Under the pieces are notes generated by a model. It did not search any database, had not been told where the DNA came from, and saw only the letters and a program-made list of their open reading frames with translations. A DNA stretch of 64,000 nt from Providencia rettgeri (lineage in GTDB: Bacteria; Pseudomonadota; Gammaproteobacteria; Enterobacterales; Enterobacteriaceae). The stretch covers positions 2,758,501 to 2,822,500 of the forward strand of contig UGTZ01000001.1 of NCBI GenBank assembly GCA_900455085.1. Direction: 5' to 3'. A program made the translations under genes and the position numbers. Of the stretch, positions 17,507-26,974 are shown piece after piece (position 1 is the first letter of the stretch; every line of letters begins with the position of its first letter).

Positions 17507-18192
17507 TTACTCCTTATGAGTTACTTTTATTATATCTTCATTTGAATTTTTAAATCCGTAACGGCTTAAAGGTGAAATTACCAATTCTTGCGCCTTACTT
17601 TTCACGTCAATGGTTTTACTTTCATTCGGTCTTAAATAAAATTGCTCAATTGAATAAGCCTCATTGCTCGGCAACACCTTCACAGATGGAGATAAACGAA
17701 CAACTTGGTTACCTATATTAGTCAACGTCAGTTGGTTATTTTTTTGGTTAACCGTAATATTTTTCCAAGGTGTTTGGCTTAATAAACCATTAGATGGTGT
17801 AATTAACATTGCTACATCTTGACGAATCGGCATTTTTGCAGAGTTTTGCTTAACGGCTCCGACACCTTGGAAAGAAATACGTAAAATTTCCTCTTGTTTT
17901 AAATCTAAACCTTTCTTTAAAACAAAATTAATTTGTTGGCTTTCATTCGGTTCAATACGCACAATTGGTGGAGATACCATTACCTCTTTGCCATTGGCTT
18001 TGAACCATCCAGATCAGAAACCTTCGTCGATAGTAAGATAGGCTCTTTCGATGTGTTTTTTACGCTAAAGACTTTACGTTCTTCACCCGCATCTAAAATA
18101 ACGGTCATTGTTTCTAATTGGAAACTTGCTTTAGCAGACATGCTAACTAAACTAATTAAACCTAAAATTGTTGTATAAATTAACTTTTTCAT
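17507..18192 (-). pseudogene. Periplasmic pilus chaperone (PapD-like), frameshifted
   Basis: Two adjacent frames encode one PapD-like chaperone. The N-terminal part starts at ATG 18192 with a signal peptide (MKKLIYTTILGLISLVSMSA) and strand SFQLETMTVILDAGEE.., and runs into a stop after VSDLDGSKPMAKR. The next frame continues with KANGKEVMVSPPIVRIEPNE, PIRQDVAMLI and the C-terminal domain ending KVTHKE. One missing T near 18000 (GGTTCAAAG for GGTTTCAAAG) explains the break. The P-P-I-V-R-I-E-P segment is the chaperone signature. If real, the usher lacks a working chaperone unless one is supplied elsewhere; a sequencing error is possible. Confidence 0.8.
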
Positions 18193-18226
18193 CAAAACCT
18201 CAAACTTGTATTTGATACTACTAAGA

Positions 18227-20641
18227 TTAATGGCAGATAGCATCTGCCTCTTCATAAAGTGATTCAGCGGAAAACTCTTTCGGTACAATATATTTAATAA
18301 TGCAATCATCGGTGTTAGGTGAACGCAAAATAATGTCATCGCCAATTTGCTCATTACTTAATAATAGATTCCCTTCCCCCATGATAACCCCCATATAGTC
18401 ACCTCTTTTATTTAGTACACTGGCGCCAAAAGGAACGGCATCACCATTCGCCATTTTGATACTCAGTAATAATTGCTTCATCGTCGTTGCATTAATACGC
18501 TTAGTAATGACTGAACCTCTTGCGGCCGCCACATCAAATGAAGTGGTATCTAACCGCACATTCAATGGCAATTTCTCTGTATTTAATTGCACTGTCGATT
18601 TTTGGTTTCTCGGCAAGGATGAGATAGCCGCAGTACCAAAATGATTCGTTATCGTTGTTCCACTTCCCATGGTATTCACTCTAACACCGGGCTCATTAGG
18701 CACATAAACGATACCAAAAGTGTCTCCTAACGGGACTGAGGACGTTGCCAACAATCCATCTGAGTACGCCAATCCACCAGATGCTGCTACTGTGACTGAA
18801 TGTGTATTATTCTGAGACATAGAGCCATTCAACGAAATATTGCTATACGCGTTAGAATTATTAATACTTCCATTGACAATATTAACGCCATCATTACGAC
18901 TAGCGCCGACCGAATACCTTAAATTATCACTGACTTGCTGATTATAATTTGCCATTACCCGGTTTTTATCTTGATAGTACTGGCTTTGCATGCTAATACT
19001 TTTTTTCTTACCTAGCGGCATTGATGCATTAATAAATATTCGGCTATCTTGGTCATCGCCAGCTTGATAATTCACATTCAAAGATACATCAGCTATTTTT
19101 CTGCCATAACCGATAGAATAAAAAATCGTATCGGATTTATTGCCATAAAAATGGCTATGGTTGACATTAGCACTCAAGCGGCCCCATGTAACATCTCCCC
19201 AACTGGCAAATAATGAGGACGATGTCTGTACTTCCCCACTAAGCCATCCATCCGTTTCTTGTTGTTCGTCCTGAGCTATCGGCTTTTTTAATAATGAGCT
19301 ATCCAACATAGGAAACTTATTTGTTCGATATAAAGCAGAAGCACCTAATGTCATTTTTTCAAACGCTATATTGCTGTTGAAATCAATTTGCTCCCCACGC
19401 TTTTCATTATTACGAGCACTTTGCACGCCAATACCTGTAGAAATGGGCGTAGCAATATCAAAATACGAATTCAGTCGCCCACTCACCGCCTGAAATTGAT
19501 CTGAATAAAGAACCCCCGCGGCATAATTTGACATACCGTGTTGCTGACTTATCTCCGCACTACTAATAATCGGCTTTTTCGTTTGCTGATCATTTCGGCT
19601 ACGATATCGCCCAATTGCCAACTGATAACTCATTGGTGAAACAGCATTTTGTTGGTTTGCCGTTATTACCTGAAACTGTTGCTTTTCACCATTATCTTGT
19701 ATCACCGTAATATCTAACGGCGAGCCAATCACCACATTATTAATGCGGTTTAACTCGAAAGCCCCCGCAGGTACCATCGTGCGGTATAACAATCGGCCAT
19801 TTTGCTGTACTTCAACCGTTGACGGTGTACTGGCAAACCCAGTTACTGGGACAACTAAAGCATTCGTCGTTTGCAAAGAACTGTCTGAATAAAGTTGAAC
19901 ACCATCAATCGAGATTCCACCAAAAAATGCACCTTGGGTATTAAGCTGACCAATATCTAACAAAGAGTGTAAAGGCTCTATACTCTTTGACAGCACTGTT
20001 TCATTAAATTGATATTGCGAATCTGAGTCTCCAACAGAGACACTGCTGTTATTTCTCAAAACCCAATTTTGCCAATTAACCCCTGTTTCGAATTCGCCTT
20101 GGTAAAAACGTTGGCTGTAATTTCCGCTAATATTCATACCATATAATTGGTAATTACTGACAACACCAAATCCACCGTAAGTTAATTCACTGCCTTGCAA
20201 TTTTTGGTCAATATTTTCTTCAGAAACCACCATGTCGATGCGATATGAGCTAGGATATAATGCAATCTTTGCATCTGGATAGACCTGCTTGAAAGTATTG
20301 CACCCATCAACTAGGTTAACCTTTTTTAATCTCAGCCTATTCATCAATCCATCAGTAAGGCATAGCTCACCGCTTTCATTAATTTCAACATTCGCAGTAT
20401 ATTCATTACCGCCATTTAATTTTATGGTGACATCATGGTGACCAGGTAAAAATTGATTACCCTTCATAAAAAACTCTGCAACTTCTGGTCCATATCCTAG
20501 TGATTTTAAAGAGTCGATATCAAAATTAATTGTCGATGGTGTTTCACTCTTTGTTGTTTCAGATGCAACGGAATTATTTACATGCAGTACGATAAAAATT
20601 AAAAATAGCTGGTAATAAGAAAAGTTGTTTTTCTTATACAT
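18227..20641 (-). CDS. Outer-membrane fimbrial usher (FimD/PapC family)
   Basis: The usher threads chaperone-bound pilins through the outer membrane. This 804-residue protein has a signal peptide, an N-terminal periplasmic domain (NFDIDSLKSLGYGPEVAEFF), a long barrel with a plug-type segment (PSTVEVQQNGRLLYRTMVPA, GAFELN, GSPLDITVIQDNG) and C-terminal domains with FGASVLNKRG and a last cysteine pair (DDCIIKY.., ..ADAICH). It is slightly short for the family but uninterrupted. The ATG at 20641 begins the signal peptide; a TTG start six codons upstream would be closer to GGAA. Flanked by a pilin gene and the broken chaperone. Confidence 0.9.
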   Translation of the reverse strand: MYKKNNFSYYQLFLIFIVLHVNNSVASETTKSETPSTINFDIDSLKSLGYGPEVAEFFMKGNQFLPGHHDVTIKLNGGNEYTANVEINESGELCLTDGLMNRLRLKKVNLVDGCNTFKQVYPDAKIALYPSSYRIDMVVSEENIDQKLQGSELTYGGFGVVSNYQLYGMNISGNYSQRFYQGEFETGVNWQNWVLRNNSSVSVGDSDSQYQFNETVLSKSIEPLHSLLDIGQLNTQGAFFGGISIDGVQLYSDSSLQTTNALVVPVTGFASTPSTVEVQQNGRLLYRTMVPAGAFELNRINNVVIGSPLDITVIQDNGEKQQFQVITANQQNAVSPMSYQLAIGRYRSRNDQQTKKPIISSAEISQQHGMSNYAAGVLYSDQFQAVSGRLNSYFDIATPISTGIGVQSARNNEKRGEQIDFNSNIAFEKMTLGASALYRTNKFPMLDSSLLKKPIAQDEQQETDGWLSGEVQTSSSLFASWGDVTWGRLSANVNHSHFYGNKSDTIFYSIGYGRKIADVSLNVNYQAGDDQDSRIFINASMPLGKKKSISMQSQYYQDKNRVMANYNQQVSDNLRYSVGASRNDGVNIVNGSINNSNAYSNISLNGSMSQNNTHSVTVAASGGLAYSDGLLATSSVPLGDTFGIVYVPNEPGVRVNTMGSGTTITNHFGTAAISSLPRNQKSTVQLNTEKLPLNVRLDTTSFDVAAARGSVITKRINATTMKQLLLSIKMANGDAVPFGASVLNKRGDYMGVIMGEGNLLLSNEQIGDDIILRSPNTDDCIIKYIVPKEFSAESLYEEADAICH

Positions 20642-20681
20642 TAATATTTTTATTTCCAATATAAATTATTAAAAATTAAAA

Positions 20682-21335
20682 CTATATTCCAAATGAAAAT
20701 ATAATATCTGCACTACCATCTAATTCCATTACCTCAATAATTGGACCGTTTGTCTCTTTAAGGCTATTTAAGATAGGTTTCACCGCAATATTTACAGAGA
20801 AATTTTTCCCACTAGATAATACATTTTCATTTGTAAACCATGCATATTGTTTGTTTTTTAATACCGCCTCCCCTTGAGTTCGCAGAAATCCCCCAACACC
20901 TTCCAAGATTCGAATTCCTACAGATTGCCCATCAACTTTAGGCTGATTAAGAATGAGCTGATAGTTACCTAGTCGCCCTTGGTTATTTACTTTACCTAAC
21001 CCAAAGTAGCTTTCATTTCCCATCTGCGACGTATTACTTCGATTATCAGAAAACTGGACAAGTAACTGAGTCGGAGTATTACAGGAAACTTGCCATATTT
21101 TCGAAATCTGCGGAATTTCGGTCGTCTTAACTAAATTAAACTGGCGGGCATGCAATTGATTAAACTGGTATTGCCCGCCATCAGGAATAACGATGTCACA
21201 CGTAGGAGGTGATTCAACCTGTTCAATAATATTTCTACTTGAGAAAGTATGCGAATAAACAGCCTCACTAAAAAATAGACTACAAAATGTGTATAATAAT
21301 GTAGCTTTAGCTGATTGAGTAATAAATAAACGCAT
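20682..21335 (-). CDS. Fimbrial subunit-like protein (DUF1120 type)
   Basis: The 217-residue protein begins with a signal peptide (..FCSLFFSEAVYS) and has PPTCDIVIPDGGQYQFNQL, a second Cys in WQVSCNTPTQLLVQF and a pilin-like C-terminus ending SADIIFSFGI. This two-cysteine layout with an alternating-hydrophobic end resembles the DUF1120 group of chaperone-usher subunits, one of which is the ruined gene just upstream. It may be a minor pilin or tip subunit. It precedes the usher by 40 bases in one transcription unit. The subunit's role is inferred. Confidence 0.65.
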   Translation of the reverse strand: MRLFITQSAKATLLYTFCSLFFSEAVYSHTFSSRNIIEQVESPPTCDIVIPDGGQYQFNQLHARQFNLVKTTEIPQISKIWQVSCNTPTQLLVQFSDNRSNTSQMGNESYFGLGKVNNQGRLGNYQLILNQPKVDGQSVGIRILEGVGGFLRTQGEAVLKNKQYAWFTNENVLSSGKNFSVNIAVKPILNSLKETNGPIIEVMELDGSADIIFSFGI

Positions 21336-21369
21336 ACGTTCTCCTAAATCACTTTTGACTAACGCTTAA

Positions 21370-21547
21370 TTAGATACCGAAGTTAAAAGCCAGCACAGCT
21401 TCTGCCTGATAATCAACATTAGAAGTTAAATCGATACCTGCTGAAGTTAATTGATCCTGTTACTTTTAAATTAGCAACTGGTGCCGCTGCTAATGTAGCT
21501 CCTGAAATAGAAATTAAAGATAATGCAATTATAGCTTTCTTAAACAT
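21370..21547 (-). pseudogene. Major fimbrial subunit relic with internal deletion
   Basis: ATG 21547 begins a complete signal peptide (MFKKAIIALSLISISGATLA) and mature start AAPVANLKVTGSI, the beginning expected of a DUF1120-type pilin. The sequence then jumps out of frame to TSAGIDLTSNVDYQAEAVLA and FNFGI-stop, the kind of ending seen in the same family. Only about 59 codons remain of the roughly 180-230 expected, so most of the body has been lost. It occupies the first position of the operon, where a major pilin should be. With it gone no main fibre can be built from this locus. Confidence 0.75.
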
Positions 21548-22523
21548 GAAATAAATCCTATAAAATAAATAAAAATAAAATTTAAAAAAACAAAACCCTT
21601 ATCTCAGAATTTTAAAAAATAAAATTCTAAAAATAATACGCTAGATACTTAGCTGGTTTTATTTATTTTTAATATCGATTTATCACTAATGTATTCCATC
21701 AGACTAATTAATTCGATGGGCTTATTATAAGCATATATTTTCAGGATTTAAATTGGTCTAAATAAGATAAATAACTTAAATTTACTTTATTACAAAACAT
21801 TTCCTTATATTTCACCATAAAAAACAAATGAATAAACCGCATTGCTCTTTTTTTGATTATCTCATAAATGTATATAAACCTAAAACAATCCAAAAAGGAA
21901 TGAAAATATAGTTAAATATGCTAAATATTCTTATAACATCACCTTTATCAGAGACAAATCACATTTTAACTCATATGAGAAGTAAAAATAGAGTGATTAG
22001 AAATAACAAAAAAGACGAGTAATATTATAATATCAATATAAATCAATGCATTAAGCAGAATGACATTCAGAAACCAGTTTAAATGTATTAACAGGTATTC
22101 TAAAGGAGATATACAAATCGATTAAATTCAATAAAAATTACAGCTAATTTTTTACACATATAATAAATTGCAGTGATTAGCTAAACTAAATTCTTTCTTG
22201 AATCGACTTATTTAGTGCCTGCATATAGTGCATAGTCATACAGACTATTCGCAAAATTGAATACATCACCGATTTTCTAGTCAACTACACTATTATTATT
22301 TCGTTTATTCTGCTATCAAATATATTAATTTATGCCTGTGCCAAAACGAGTACTAGAAACCATACAGAACTTACTTGAAAATACCAAAGTCTGACCTAAC
22401 TGAACCCCTTATATAATTTAAGTTGTAGGTAGATGAGAACATAAGCACGCCTTTGGCGTGAGCATCGCGGCGAAGCCGCTCTATTTCTAGGCAACTCCCT
22501 TCCCGTCTTTTATACTCTGCTCT
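21548..22523. other. Long AT-rich region upstream of the fimbrial operon
   Basis: No gene is supported in this 976-base stretch. It should hold the fimbrial promoter (21560-21900, very AT-rich); I could not find a convincing pair of inverted repeats that would mark an invertible switch. At 22240-22270 there is a solo IS1-type end. At about 22448-22485, two small GC-rich hairpins (CACGCC-TTT-GGCGTG and GCGGC-GAA-GCCGC) stand out just before the IS91-type transposase and probably belong to that element. Confidence 0.6.
22240..22270. mobile_element. Solo IS1-family end remnant
   Basis: ACAGACTATTC....ATTGAATACATCACC matches the right end of the 17-kb relic (ACAGACTATTC....ATTAAATACATGACC) at about 28 of 36 positions over 22240-22275, and shares ATTGAATACAT with the intact copy. 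No transposase sequence is recognisable beside it. Confidence 0.5.
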
Positions 22524-23757
22524 ATGTATATTCCCAGACCCGCTAAATTACTATTTCAATACGATGACGGATGGGATCGCTTCATCGAAAATAATCACGT
22601 CGATGAATGGCAACTCCTCTGTGTTGAAAAGATGCTCGCCTGTAGCACCTGTGCTATGGGCGTTCGACGTTATTGCTGCTCTTCTTCTGATTGCACACAT
22701 TCTCGTTTCTTTTGTCAAACCTGTAAATCCAAAGCCTGCAGTGCCTGTGGTCTCAAAGGCACCGAACAATGGATCGCCCAGCAGCGCCATATTTTGCCGG
22801 ACTGCGAATGGCAGCATATTACCCTCACCATGCCTCATCTGCTTTGGCCTTTCTTCAACAATAATTGGCTCTTGCTCAACCAACTCTTTCGCTGTGCAAC
22901 GCGTGCTATGCTCAAACATGCCAGACGCCTTGGACTCGAAATCGGTATCTTTTGCGCCCTCCACACCTACGGCCGCCAACTCAATCAACATCCGCATATT
23001 CATTTATCAGTGACCCGAGGCGGTCTCACCAAATACGATACCTGGAAGCCCATTTTTTTCAAAAAGAAAGACGTCGAAAAAGTCTGGCGCAGTGCCGTCA
23101 TTCGGCTCCTGCGTGACAGCTATTTTCAGTTACTACCGAATAAATTGCCTGGCTTCGGGCATATTCGCGATTATCCGACCTGGTGTCGTTACCTCAATGC
23201 CCAGTTCCAGCGCTATTGGAAACTGCATTTTTGCTAAAAAGACCCGAGGCGCCTGGCACAACGTCAAATATCTTGGGCGTTACTTAAAACGACCGCCTAT
23301 CTCGGCTTCTCAATTGAAACATTACAGTGGGGGCGCCGTGGTTCATCATTATTATGACCACCATAGCCAACAATACCGACGACAGACCTTATCTCAAGAA
23401 GAAATGATACGACGTTACGTCAGTCATATCCCAGCGCGACATTTTAAGATGATCCGTTATTACGGTTTTTTAGCCAATCGAAAACGTGGACGCTTGTTAT
23501 CTAAAGTGTATGACGCGTTGGACATGATACACCCTAACGTGCCTGAAAAACCGGGCTTTGCAGCGCTTATCAAAGGGTTTTTAAACACCGATCCGTACCA
23601 ATGCATTTTATGTGGCAACCGACTGCGGTTTATGAGTGCGGAAAAAGGTCTACACGCGGTGACTTTGCTGTCAGAAAGGCGGGATAAAATGGCTAAAAAG
23701 CATGGTTACAAACCGCGGCCTAAGATCAGTGTGCCTATTATTTCAGTTTTTGGTTAA
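22524..23757 (+). pseudogene. IS91-family (HUH) transposase, frameshifted
   Basis: The first 237 codons encode an N-terminal zinc-binding region with many Cys (CVEKMLACSTCAMGVRRYCC, CQTCKSKACSACG) and the HUH motif in QHPHIHLSVTRGG, as in IS91-type rolling-circle transposases. After KLHF the frame stops; skipping one T in the TTTTT run at about 23227-23231 restores AKKTRGAWHNVKYLGRYLKR, where the Y of YLGRY is the candidate nucleophile, and continues through a C-terminal CILCGNRLRF zinc motif to 23757. Paired hairpins upstream and a GAAC at 22435-22438 resemble IS91 end features. Boundaries are not defined. Confidence 0.85.
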
Positions 23758-23901
23758 AAAAAGCGCGATTACACGTTATCATGGTTAGGTTTAAATACGA
23801 TAGAGACCCTTTAACAGACTTTGATACCGAAACTTATCGTTATTAACTCATTAAACTGTTCATCGAATTTCCTAACCATCAAGCTAGGTTATCGCAATGA
23901 G

Positions 23902-23966
23902 TGTACATAGGTACGTGATTCGGGTGACCGACTGAAAGCCCCCCGTAGTGCAAAATATGACGGGCA
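23902..23966. repeat. Dispersed repeat downstream of fliC
   Basis: Diverged copy of the element at 15685-15736, sharing TACATA.GTA.GTGA..CG, a C-run followed by GTAGTGCAAAATATGACGG/ACAATGCGAAGTATGACGA and a final GCA. It directly precedes the fliC terminator. The stretch 23758-23901 holds nothing else recognised. Confidence 0.55.
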
Positions 23967-23971
23967 AAGAA

Positions 23972-23992
23972 AAGGCCAGCATTGCTGGCCTT
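23972..23992 (-). terminator. Intrinsic terminator of fliC
   Basis: AAGGCCAGC-AAT-GCTGGCCTT on the minus strand followed by TTCTTT, 24 bases after the fliC stop; a textbook strong terminator. Confidence 0.88.
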
Positions 23993-24015
23993 CAGTATCA
24001 TCAACCAATCACGAA

Positions 24016-25137
24016 TTAACGTAACAGGCTCAGAACACCTTGTGGAACCTGGTTAGCTTGTGCCAACACAGCAGTACCTGCTTGTTGCAGAATTTGACCA
24101 CGGCTCATGTTAGAAACTTCTGTTGCGAAGTCAGCATCTTGAATACGGCTACGTGCTGCGCTCAGGTTGTTAACAGAGTTGTTCAGGTTGTTGATGGTAG
24201 ATTGGAAACGGTTTTGGATCGCACCTAATTTAGAACGGCTTTCATCAACTTTGTTGATTGCGTCGTCTAAAGTTGCTAATGCATCTCCTTTTACGTTTAA
24301 TGCATCAGCCGTAGAAGCCTTACCTGCATCAGGTGTAAATTCATTTCCTGCAACTGCTGCAGAGGTTTTTAAATTAATTTGAGTTGTAGTTGTTGAATCA
24401 GCTTCAAAATCCGATGCACTAACTAAGTAAGACTTACCACCTTCAGTTGCAATATATTTATCTGCAACTGCTTTGCCATCTACTACATATTCTTTAACAT
24501 CCAGACCTGTTTTATACGTTGTCGCCCCTGAGATACCTAATTTAGCCTCATCTACCGCACTACCAGCTTCAGTTTTGCCAGTAACAGTACCCGCAGGAAC
24601 TTTATCAAATAACTTATCACTTGATACCCCTAAAGTATCATTGTCAATTTTATCCAAACTAAATTTAATTACTTCATTATCGTTAGTACCCACTTGGATA
24701 CTCATTTCATTTTTTTCGCCACTCAGAACTTTAACGCCGTTAAACTGCGTTTGTTCTGAAATACGATTGATTTCGGCTAAACGTTCAGTTACTTCATTTT
24801 GAATTGAAGTAATGTCTGAGTTGGAGTTAGAGCCATTTTTCGCTTGAACCGTTAACTCACGAATACGTTGTAAGTTATCATTGATTTCGTTCAATGCACC
24901 TTCAGTGGTTTGTGCGATAGAGATACCATCGTTAGCGTTACGAGCTGCCTGAGTTAAACCTTTAACGTTTGAAGTAAAACGGTTAGCAATCGCTTGGCCT
25001 GCCGCATCGTCTTTAGCGCTGTTGATACGTGAGCCAGAAGATAAACGCTCAATTGCAGAACCTAATACGCCTTGTGAACGGTTTAAGTTGTTCTGAGTTG
25101 TCAGAGACAGAATGTTAGTGTTGATAACTTGTGCCAT
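24016..25137 (-). CDS. fliC: Flagellin FliC
   Basis: FliC polymerises into the flagellar filament. The 373-residue protein has the conserved D0/D1 N-terminus (MAQVINTNILSLTTQNNLNR, IERLSSGSRINSAKDDAAGQ) and C-terminus (LNNSVNNLSAARSRIQDADF, ..QQAGTAVLAQANQVPQGVLS). The central variable region (about residues 170-290) is short and Ala/Thr/Lys-rich, so the surface domain is small. ATG 25137 is chosen for its GGATC ribosome-binding site. A perfect sigma-28 promoter lies upstream. Unlike fliD and fliS next door, it is uninterrupted. Confidence 0.97.
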   Translation of the reverse strand: MAQVINTNILSLTTQNNLNRSQGVLGSAIERLSSGSRINSAKDDAAGQAIANRFTSNVKGLTQAARNANDGISIAQTTEGALNEINDNLQRIRELTVQAKNGSNSNSDITSIQNEVTERLAEINRISEQTQFNGVKVLSGEKNEMSIQVGTNDNEVIKFSLDKIDNDTLGVSSDKLFDKVPAGTVTGKTEAGSAVDEAKLGISGATTYKTGLDVKEYVVDGKAVADKYIATEGGKSYLVSASDFEADSTTTTQINLKTSAAVAGNEFTPDAGKASTADALNVKGDALATLDDAINKVDESRSKLGAIQNRFQSTINNLNNSVNNLSAARSRIQDADFATEVSNMSRGQILQQAGTAVLAQANQVPQGVLSLLR

Positions 25138-25211
25138 GATGTGATCCTTATTATTCAAATTAATGCGTTAAGCCAAAATGCTTAACTTGATGAATTTCGT
25201 CAGCAACTAGG

Positions 25212-25238
25212 TTATCGGCTACAAAAAAGTCCCCTTTA
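25212..25238 (-). promoter_or_regulatory. fliC: Sigma-28 promoter of fliC
   Basis: On the minus strand, TAAAGGGG - 11 bases - GCCGATAA matches the FliA consensus TAAAGTTT-N11-GCCGATAA, with a perfect -10. It ends 75 bases upstream of the fliC ATG. Confidence 0.9.
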
Positions 25239-25434
25239 GGCTTTTTGATGAAAATTTTTATCTATAAGGTTAGAAATGGCTTTACCGCCCGCTTTTAATG
25301 CCATTATTTTTTAACACTTTCGTTTTTAACACACTCATTTATCTTTATTAACTTTCTTATTATTCAATTTCAATAGGGATAATTAACTACTTTTCTCTTA
25401 TCAGCTCCCGCCATCACTCTTTTTCAGAATAGTC

Positions 25435-25461
25435 TAAAATTTTGCTCCGTTTTGCCGATAA
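25435..25461 (+). promoter_or_regulatory. fliD: Sigma-28 promoter of fliDST
   Basis: TAAAATTT - 11 bases - GCCGATAA has a perfect -10 and a good -35 for FliA; it lies 57 bases upstream of the fliD ATG and drives the operon divergent from fliC. The rest of 25138-25518 holds no gene. Confidence 0.9.
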
Positions 25462-25518
25462 GACTCTAAATAGATTTTATTACAGGTTTTATGTCACAGA
25501 CATAGCGTAGGAGAAAAT

Positions 25519-26956
25519 ATGGCAGGAATATCCACTCTCGGTATCGGGGCAAACTTAGATTTAAATGTGCAAATGGACCAAATTGAGGCAATGGAGCGTC
25601 GCCGCCTTGACCCATTAACCACACAGAAAGCCAGCTATGACGCGCAAATTAGCGCCTATGGCAAAATGCAATCATCATTAGAAAAACTGAAAAAAGCCGC
25701 TGAGGACTTAAAAAAATACGGCGATATCAGTACCACCAAAGTCACTGGTGAATATAAAGCCTTTGACGTAAAAACCGATGGTAAAGCAGTCGCCGGTGTG
25801 CACGATGTGTTAGTGACGCAACTTGCTAAAGCACAAACTATCGCCACTAAAGGCCACTCTGATAATAAAGAGTTACTCGGTAGTAGTGCCAAAGAACGGA
25901 CTATCACTATTACCCAACCCTCACAGAAAGAAGAAAAAGATAAAATCGTTATCAAATTGGATAACCAGAGTACTTCTTTAATTGAACTAGCTGACGCCAT
26001 TAATAAAACCGATAAAGGCGTTACCGCCTCAGTTATTAAAGACAAAAATGAGCAATATCATCTTGTCGTCACTTCTAAAAAAGAAGGTACGGATAACCGT
26101 ATTAGCATCAATGTTGAAGGTGATGATGAACTAGCCGCAATCTTAAACGTTGAATCCGAGTTAGATGCCAATAAAAATGTCGTGCTGAAAAATCCTACTG
26201 GCAGTGGTATGGAGCAAAAGGTTGCCCCTCAAAATGCACATTTGACTATTGATGGGTTCGAACTTGAGTCGCAAACCAATGAAGCCAAAGATTTGTTCCC
26301 TGGTTTAACCCTGACACTAAAAAAAGAAAGCGAAGACAATAAAGCTGACCATTTAATGGTTTCTGAAGATATCGAGCCCGCTAAAGGTAAAATTAAAGCA
26401 TGGGTAGATGCCTATAATGAATTCCAAACGTTAGCGAAAGAACTGACAAAATACACACCAAATGAAAGTGGAACGGCTCCTAATAAAACCAACGGCCCGC
26501 TCATTGGTGATTCCACGTTACGAATTATTCAAAGTACAATGCGTACTCAAGTCCGTGCTCCACAAAATAGTGGTGAAATCGATACATTCAATAAAATGGG
26601 GGTAAAACAGAAAGTAGATGGCACATTAGAAATTGATAACAAATTACTGGATAAAGCCCTCAAAGAAAACCCATCGAGTGTTAAAGTATTTTTTGCTGGT
26701 GACGGTAAAGAAACCGGATTTGGGACTGAAAACTTTAACTTTTTAAAAAGGTACTTTAGATACAAAAGATGGCTCATTACACAACGCCACCGATGGCATT
26801 CAGAAGAAACAGAAAAGTTTAGATAAACGGATTGAGCAGACCAATAAACAAATCGAAAACACCATGGACATGTACCGTCGTCAATTCCAAAACCTCGATA
26901 AAATGATGAGTTCACTCAATAGCACAACGAATTCTTTAGGCCGATTATTAGGCTAA
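25519..26956 (+). pseudogene. fliD: Flagellar cap protein FliD, frameshifted near the C-terminus
   Basis: FliD caps the filament and helps flagellin subunits insert. Residues 1-410 read as a normal FliD: MAGISTLGIGANLDLNVQMD, the DLFPGLTLTLKK and VDAYNEFQTL segments. At about 26742-26755 (TTTTTAAAAAGGTACT) the frame breaks; the remaining C-terminus, TLDTKDGSLHNATDGIQKKQ.. through MYRRQFQNLDKMMSSLN to LGRLLG, is intact one frame on and ends at 26956. One extra base explains it. The C-terminal helix needed for pentamer/cap assembly and FliT binding is lost if real. Read-level checking is needed because the site is a homopolymer. Confidence 0.9.
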
Positions 26957-26974
26957 CACTTTTAGGTTAAAAAC

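Noticed and set aside
21560..22230. Invertible fimbrial promoter
   Set aside because: I searched for paired inverted repeats of 15 or more bases but found none convincing, and no recombinase gene is adjacent.
22551..23116. Three other open frames overlapping the IS91-type transposase
   Set aside because: They are on the other strand or frame of the HUH transposase and contain none of its motifs.
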